DNA from: Deltaproteobacteria bacterium
GTDB lineage: Bacteria; JAUYMQ01
Direction of reading: 5' to 3'
Assembly (NCBI GenBank): GCA_030698575.1
Contig: JAUYMQ010000544.1
Coordinates: 1-9,356, forward strand
DNA length: 9,356 nucleotides
The notes beneath the pieces were generated by a model. That model had not been told where the DNA came from and searched no databases. It saw only the letters and a list, made by a program, of their open reading frames with translations. Position 1 is the stretch's first letter. Each line of letters opens with the position of its first letter. Below are positions 7,166 to 9,356 of the stretch, one piece after another. A program made the translations under genes and the position numbers.

Positions 7166-7585
7166 TTACGCCTCAGCCCTGGTCAACGTCCCGTCACCCA
7201 TGAACGTCACGCTCGTCGTCGCCAGTTCCCCGACCGCGCCGAGGAACGGATAGGAGAACAATCTCACATTGCCGGTGAACGACGGGTTGCTCGCCCCGAC
7301 CCCGGCACTTGTGGGGAAGATGACAGCCGATACCGCCGATGCCGCGCCGATCATCGCGAACAGGTTGTCGTTCACGTCGTCGTCGGCGAAGTCGTCGGCG
7401 AGTTCGACGGTGATCGTGAAGTCCTTGAGCCCCGGCAGGCGCTTTTTGACAAGCTCTTGCATGCCCGTGACCTCGACTTCCTCCGCGGAGTATTCGATGG
7501 TGATGGACCGGACATGGTCGCTCCAATCGTCGGAGTCGAGTACGAAATCAGCGTCGGTGAGAATTATCTTAGCGATGGGAACCAC
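7166..7585 (-). CDS. Major tail tube protein (second of two paralogues)
   Basis: The product is 139 residues from GTG 7585, or 136 if translation begins at ATC 7576. ATC 7576 is 8 nt behind AGGAAG, while GTG 7585 overlaps that site, so ATC fits better; the N-terminus would then be MAKIILTDADFVLD. Key segments are DWSDHVRSITIEYSAEEVEV, KKRLPGLKDFTITVEL, DDFADDDVNDNLFAMIGA, FPTSAGVGASNPSFTGN and GAVGELATTSVTFMGDG. This arrangement (SxHV, YSAE-x-x-EVT, LPGLKDxxxTVE, ASNPxxTG, LATTSVTF) is the one I know from small phage tail tube proteins. Subunits would stack as hexameric rings around the tape measure. It follows the first tube-like gene but is separated from it by a terminator, and it directly precedes the chaperones, the usual place for the main tube gene. 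Confidence 0.88.
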   Translation of the reverse strand: MVPIAKIILTDADFVLDSDDWSDHVRSITIEYSAEEVEVTGMQELVKKRLPGLKDFTITVELADDFADDDVNDNLFAMIGAASAVSAVIFPTSAGVGASNPSFTGNVRLFSYPFLGAVGELATTSVTFMGDGTLTRAEA

Positions 7586-7590
7586 TTCCT
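7585..7590 (-). promoter_or_regulatory. Shine-Dalgarno sequence favouring an ATC start for the tail tube gene
   Basis: AGGAAGTG matches the ideal AGGAGGTG at seven of eight bases. From AGGAAG there are 8 nt to ATC at 7576-7574. The annotated-type start GTG 7585-7583 begins within this element and so would have no usable spacing. Confidence 0.5.
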
Positions 7591-7608
7591 TTTCTGGTTG
7601 TAGGCATC

Positions 7609-7632
7609 AAAAAAGCCGCCCCAATTGGCGGC
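7609..7632 (-). terminator. Intrinsic transcription terminator
   Basis: Read on the minus strand, a perfect six-pair all-GC stem (GCCGCC / GGCGGC) with loop AATTGG is followed by six T. It lies 30 nt beyond the stop of the first tube-like gene and about 20 nt before the second. No convincing promoter is seen between it and the second gene, so some read-through is probably required for the chaperone and tape measure genes. Confidence 0.88.
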
Positions 7633-7661
7633 CGACCGTCGCGCTGTGCGGTTGTCTGGTG

Positions 7662-8384
7662 CTACACAATGCCCACGGATAGCAAAAACTCCACCTCGTT
7701 CCCCACCCCATCCACGGTAAACGAGCAGCGCCACCAGTCATCGGTAATCGCGCCGGCCAGCGACAAGAACTCCGATGTCGCCGCCGTTACAGTCGTGAAC
7801 GTGATGCGGGTGGTCGCGCTCGTGAAGTCGCTGTTGTCGTCGGACTCGACCGTTATCACCGCGGCGGGAGCACTCACCACAGAGAACACATGCAGCGCCG
7901 CATACACTTTCTGCGTCGCCGACACCGCACCCAATTGGCTTCCGGCCAGGCTAGCTCCCGTGTCGGTGTCCTCGTTCGCCAGGATCTCTCCGCGAGCCAC
8001 CCTGTCATTGCCCGCGAAGTCAACGGAGAACTTGAACGCTTCCCCGACAGCTGCGCCGGGAGCGTAGCGGTACGCGCCGACCTCGGTCAGGAACGCCACA
8101 TCTCCAATCGCATCGCCGTCGGGCGTCAACGTCAGTGGGGAGAGGGTGGAGCTGCCGATGCGGGTGAACAGTTGCGGGTCGATCAACCCCGTGCCGGCTT
8201 CATAATACCCCTCGTGCGCGCCGCGAACATCCAGCAGGCCGGGCAGGCGCTTGCGGGTTGTGTCCTGGAAAGCGGTGACGGGGACTTCATCCGCGGAATA
8301 GGTCAGCTCGTGTTTGCTGAATTGTCCGCCGAAGTCGTATTGGCTGATTTTGAGTCCGCAGTCGATCAGGATTAGCTTCGAGAT
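7662..8384 (-). CDS. Tail tube-like protein with C-terminal beta-rich extension (ATC start)
   Basis: The product is 240 residues from ATC 8384. The frame has no ATG, GTG or TTG between the upstream TAG (8390-8388) and TTG 8186, and TTG would remove the conserved N-domain. ATC 8384 is 8 nt behind AGGGGG. The N-terminus MSKLILIDCG aligns with MAKIILTDAD of the gene at 7585-7166. Both then carry YSA-[DE]-EV-x-VT-x2-Q and KRLPGL-x-D. Residues about 55-240 differ: YYEAGTGLIDPQLFTRIGSS, then strands ending in WWRCSFTVDGVGNEVEFLLS, which suggests a carbohydrate-binding or decoration-type sandwich. This could be a minor tube subunit, a tube terminator, or a tube protein with a surface domain. The paralogy is seen in the sequence; the role is inferred. 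Confidence 0.78.
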   Translation of the reverse strand: MSKLILIDCGLKISQYDFGGQFSKHELTYSADEVPVTAFQDTTRKRLPGLLDVRGAHEGYYEAGTGLIDPQLFTRIGSSTLSPLTLTPDGDAIGDVAFLTEVGAYRYAPGAAVGEAFKFSVDFAGNDRVARGEILANEDTDTGASLAGSQLGAVSATQKVYAALHVFSVVSAPAAVITVESDDNSDFTSATTRITFTTVTAATSEFLSLAGAITDDWWRCSFTVDGVGNEVEFLLSVGIV

Positions 8385-8387
8385 TTT

Positions 8388-8615
8388 CTACACCCCCTTG
8401 CTGTCTATGACTGCCCCGCATGCCTTGCACTGGAACTGCACGTTGCCCATCGTCGCCCCCGGCACAACTTGCCGTTGATGCTCCGGGTGGTCGCAATTCA
8501 CTTCCTCCGGCTCCGCTGCCTGCTCCACACCCAGGAGGGAGAGCGCGGCGTCGATGCTGGCGCGGGCCGCGATGAGCTGCGAGAGGATGATGTCGCGCTC
8601 CTGGTTGGGAGTCAC
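8388..8615 (-). CDS. Small zinc-ribbon-like phage protein
   Basis: The product is 75 residues from GTG 8615, which shares a GTGA overlap with the upstream stop; an upstream in-frame GTG (8633) would give 81 but ignores the coupling. Residues 1-35 form an amphipathic helix (NQERDIILSQLIAARASIDA). The C-terminal half has CDHPEH and, about 23 residues on, CKACG: a Cys/His set that could bind one zinc (C-x-H...C-x2-CG). Short proteins with a helix and then a C/H...C-x2-CG ribbon are frequent beside phage connector and tail genes, with no firmly known function. Expression is presumably coupled to its neighbour. No enzyme motif is visible. Confidence 0.8.
   Translation of the reverse strand: MTPNQERDIILSQLIAARASIDAALSLLGVEQAAEPEEVNCDHPEHQRQVVPGATMGNVQFQCKACGAVIDSKGV
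8393..8398 (-). promoter_or_regulatory. Shine-Dalgarno sequence placing an ATC start for the first tube-like gene
   Basis: AGGGGGTG differs from AGGAGGTG at one base and overlaps the end of the zinc-ribbon-like gene. Eight nt after AGGGGG comes ATC at 8384-8382. No standard start codon lies within reach in the conserved frame. Confidence 0.6.
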
Positions 8616-8902
8616 GACGCTTCCGCCTCGCACAACATCACTCTGACGCGGCCCCTAACCACTTGCTCGCACACGCCCTCGTAACACTTGCAGACATGCG
8701 CGTGGGGATATTGTGACAGCACAATCGCCCAGCCGCGCTTCCCTTCAACACATTCGCGCACTCTCGGCTCGGCCAGTCCGTCAATCGTCACCGTGTCCAC
8801 CCTGGCCACATCGTCGAGCGTATAGTAACCGGGGGCGCCTATCTGCGGCGGTACCGGGAACAGACCGGGGCTGCAAGAGCGGCACATACAGGTGTGCGCC
8901 AT
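8612..8902 (-). CDS. Cys-rich small phage protein of unknown function
   Basis: The product is 96 residues. ATG 8902 lies 7 nt behind GGAGG. Cysteines fall in two clusters: C-x-C-x2-C near the N-terminus (residues 5, 7, 10) and C-x-C-x4-C (71, 73, 78), with further Cys at 51 and 91 and nearby His residues (3, 67, 69). Between them is DTVTIDGLAEPRVRECVEG, then RGWAIVLS, and near the end GRVRVML, which look like beta strands. I do not recognise the family. The paired clusters suggest that the two ends come together on one metal ion. Position between a connector-region protein and a tube-like gene suggests a minor virion or assembly role (inference). Confidence 0.72.
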   Translation of the reverse strand: MAHTCMCRSCSPGLFPVPPQIGAPGYYTLDDVARVDTVTIDGLAEPRVRECVEGKRGWAIVLSQYPHAHVCKCYEGVCEQVVRGRVRVMLCEAEAS

Positions 8903-8966
8903 TCCATCTCCTCCAATGATCCGGCACCGCGCCGCCCCATGGGTGGGAGGAGGAGGCGAACCCCCG

Positions 8967-8979
8967 CGGCGCAGCGCCG
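8967..8979 (-). other. Small hairpin in the gap between connector-region and Cys-rich genes
   Basis: CGGCG-CTG-CGCCG forms a five-pair stem just after the TAG at 8986-8984. No T-run follows; the next bases are G-rich then pyrimidine-rich. It is therefore not a standard terminator. The rest of the 81-nt gap (8983-8903) holds only the GGAGG site of the next gene. Confidence 0.3.
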
Positions 8980-8983
8980 AAAG

Positions 8984-9356
8984 CTAACTCGCAGGAATCG
9001 TCTCGTCGTGCGTGACGCGTACCGTGATCACCCGGACGTACACAATGGGGCTGTCCTCGTCGGCATCGAACTCGGATTCGATCTCAACGGAGACCCGGGT
9101 CGCCGCAACGGACGTTTGGTTGAGCAGCCGCGAAATCCACTCGGCGTCTGTCCCGGCCGCGGCAACGGTATCGGAGGCTGTCAGCTCCCTGTCGGCGTCG
9201 ACGGTGCCATCGGACGGCCAGCTTTCACCGATCGTGTCATACGCCTGCATGAGGCGGTCTCGCAACTCGTCGGCAAGCTCGTCGCGGTCCTCGTCCGTCG
9301 ACGCCATGGCCTTGTAGTCGATCAGCGGCCGGGCGATCCCGATGAAGCCGGTTCCG
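8984..9356 (-). CDS. Connector-region protein, partial (open at right edge)
   Basis: The frame is open through the window edge, giving at least 123 residues. ATG 9307 would give 107, but only AAGG two bases away precedes it. The residues before it (GTGFIGIARPLIDYKA) look coding, so the true start is probably outside. The visible protein has an acidic helical part (DEDRDELADELRDRLMQAYD), then WPSDG and DAEWISRLLNQ. It ends in two or three beta strands (TRVSVEIESEF, IVYVRVITVRVTHDE). The location upstream of tube genes suits a head-tail connector, neck or tail-completion protein. No family-specific motif is recognised, so this role rests on gene order alone. Confidence 0.68.
   Translation of the reverse strand, partial: GTGFIGIARPLIDYKAMASTDEDRDELADELRDRLMQAYDTIGESWPSDGTVDADRELTASDTVAAAGTDAEWISRLLNQTSVAATRVSVEIESEFDADEDSPIVYVRVITVRVTHDETIPAS

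Noticed and set aside
7569-7607. Twelve-codon leader frame (ATG 7607 to TAA 7571-7569) between the terminator and the tube gene
   Set aside because: There is no ribosome site and it starts directly after the T-run. There is no sign of an attenuator with a run of regulatory codons.
8382-8390. TAG read as sense, fusing the zinc-ribbon-like protein to the tube-like protein
   Set aside because: A ribosome site lies just before the TAG with correct spacing to ATC. Elsewhere TAG acts as a normal stop: at 7664-7662 it precedes a terminator and at 6339-6337 it precedes the tape measure ribosome site. A recoded TAG is therefore unlikely here.

Overview
This window is the tail module of a tailed bacteriophage or prophage, probably with a long non-contractile (siphovirus-like) tail. 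Every convincing gene lies on the minus strand, so the module reads from the right edge of the window to the left. DNA is strongly GC-rich, as expected for a high-GC host or an environmental phage. No integrase, capsid, terminase, lysis or host gene is visible, so the host and the prophage or lytic status cannot be decided here.

Layout in transcription order: an acidic connector-region protein open at the right edge (9356-8984); a Cys-rich small protein (8902-8612); a zinc-ribbon-like small protein joined to it by a GTGA overlap (8615-8388); a first tail-tube-like protein with a C-terminal extension (8384-7662); an intrinsic terminator (7632-7609); a second, shorter tail-tube protein (7585-7166); tail assembly chaperone G (7118-6561) with a probable -1 frameshift into T (to 6337); a 1675-residue tape measure protein (6301-1274); a short distal-tail-like protein with an ATGA overlap (1277-909); and a repeat-built fibre or tip-like protein that runs off the left edge (about 896-1). 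The order tube, chaperones, tape measure, distal tail, fibre is the standard siphophage order. No sheath gene lies next to the tube genes.

The genes act together in tail assembly. The chaperones G and GT load tube protein onto the tape measure, the tape measure sets tail length, and the distal protein and fibre form the tip. The least ordinary features are these. (1) Three genes seem to start at ATC or ATT, each exactly 8 nt behind a Shine-Dalgarno sequence. (2) There are two tube paralogues with a terminator between them. (3) The tape measure has a nested repeat: three exact 103-residue units, each made of three Trp-anchored thirds, with degenerate copies following. (4) The Gly-rich PAxLxxGE motif usual near tape measure C-termini occurs twice. 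(5) A G/GT frameshift has a GGGGGAA site followed at once by a small hairpin. No complete novel defence or regulatory system is visible.
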